A stretch of DNA of 5,553 bases, taken from assembly GCA_937894535.1 (NCBI GenBank), contig CALBHI010000250.1, positions 1 through 5,553 of the forward strand. The letters run 5' to 3'. Below are positions 5,553-5,553 of the stretch, piece after piece. A program made the translations under genes and the position numbers. A model generated the notes under the pieces. The model searched no databases. It was not told where the DNA came from and saw only the letters and a list, made by a program, of their open reading frames with translations. How positions within the stretch are numbered: the stretch's first letter is position 1; each line of letters begins with the position of its first letter. Source of the stretch: an uncultured Verrucomicrobiota bacterium. GTDB lineage: Bacteria > Verrucomicrobiota > Kiritimatiellia > CAIVKH01.

Positions 5553-5553
5553 G

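Larger units (their letters stand above)
3049..5553. mobile_element. One end of a probable tRNA-integrated element (phage, satellite or ICE-like), open at the right edge
   Basis: The inference rests on three things: position directly after the 3' end of an intact tRNA gene; a primase-polymerase/helicase of the kind carried by phages, satellites, plasmids and integrative elements rather than by chromosomal replication loci; and a repeat-rich non-coding stretch between them. Third-position base use in the replication gene also looks less uniformly C/G-ending than in pnp. No integrase, excisionase, capsid or conjugation gene is visible, so the class of element cannot be named. The left boundary could be 3049 or a little later, since the terminator at 3065-3108 may be host sequence. 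Confidence 0.6.

Overview
The window is from a GC-rich bacterial chromosome. It holds the 3' part of a housekeeping gene, one complete secreted-protein gene, a tRNA gene, and one end of what looks like a tRNA-inserted mobile element. The PNPase sequence (motifs such as RRETGHGNLAER and ESNGSSSMASVC) has the flavour of the PVC/Kiritimatiellota-Verrucomicrobiota side of the tree. That placement is an impression from motif recall, not a computed phylogeny.

Layout. Positions 3-1196 (+) encode the C-terminal ~397 residues of polynucleotide phosphorylase (pnp): second RNase PH core, KH and S1 domains. A 15-bp intrinsic-terminator hairpin follows, and a sigma70-type promoter begins inside its 3' arm. 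This promoter serves a 550-residue exported protein (1307-2959, +) with a signal peptide, a small folded domain, a long acidic Pro/Glu/Ala-rich tail with a repeated DDPFWxDP motif, and a polybasic patch. I do not recognise its family. Thirteen bases after its stop lies a complete tRNA-Thr(UGU) gene with encoded CCA (2973-3048), followed by its own hairpin terminator.

From 3049 to the right edge the character changes. About 455 bp without a credible gene carry an AT-rich strip with a tandem 8-bp repeat and then several inverted and direct repeats, including a 66-nt near-perfect hairpin. On the minus strand, converging on the tRNA, lies a large gene (3504 to beyond 5552). It encodes a fused archaeo-eukaryotic-type primase-polymerase and RepA/AAA_25-type hexameric helicase, with a winged-helix-like C-terminus. 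Replication proteins of this build belong to phages, satellites, plasmids and integrative elements. With the tRNA 3' end next to it, the simplest reading is one end of an integrated element whose integrase and other genes lie outside the window.

How the parts relate. PNPase, the exported protein and the tRNA are host functions, each with its own signals. The primase-helicase and the structured non-coding stretch form a separate replication-type module; the hairpins next to the gene are candidates for its origin or a 3' RNA structure. None of this is a demonstrated new defence or signalling system. The most open questions are the structured stretch at 3150-3503 and the unassigned exported protein.
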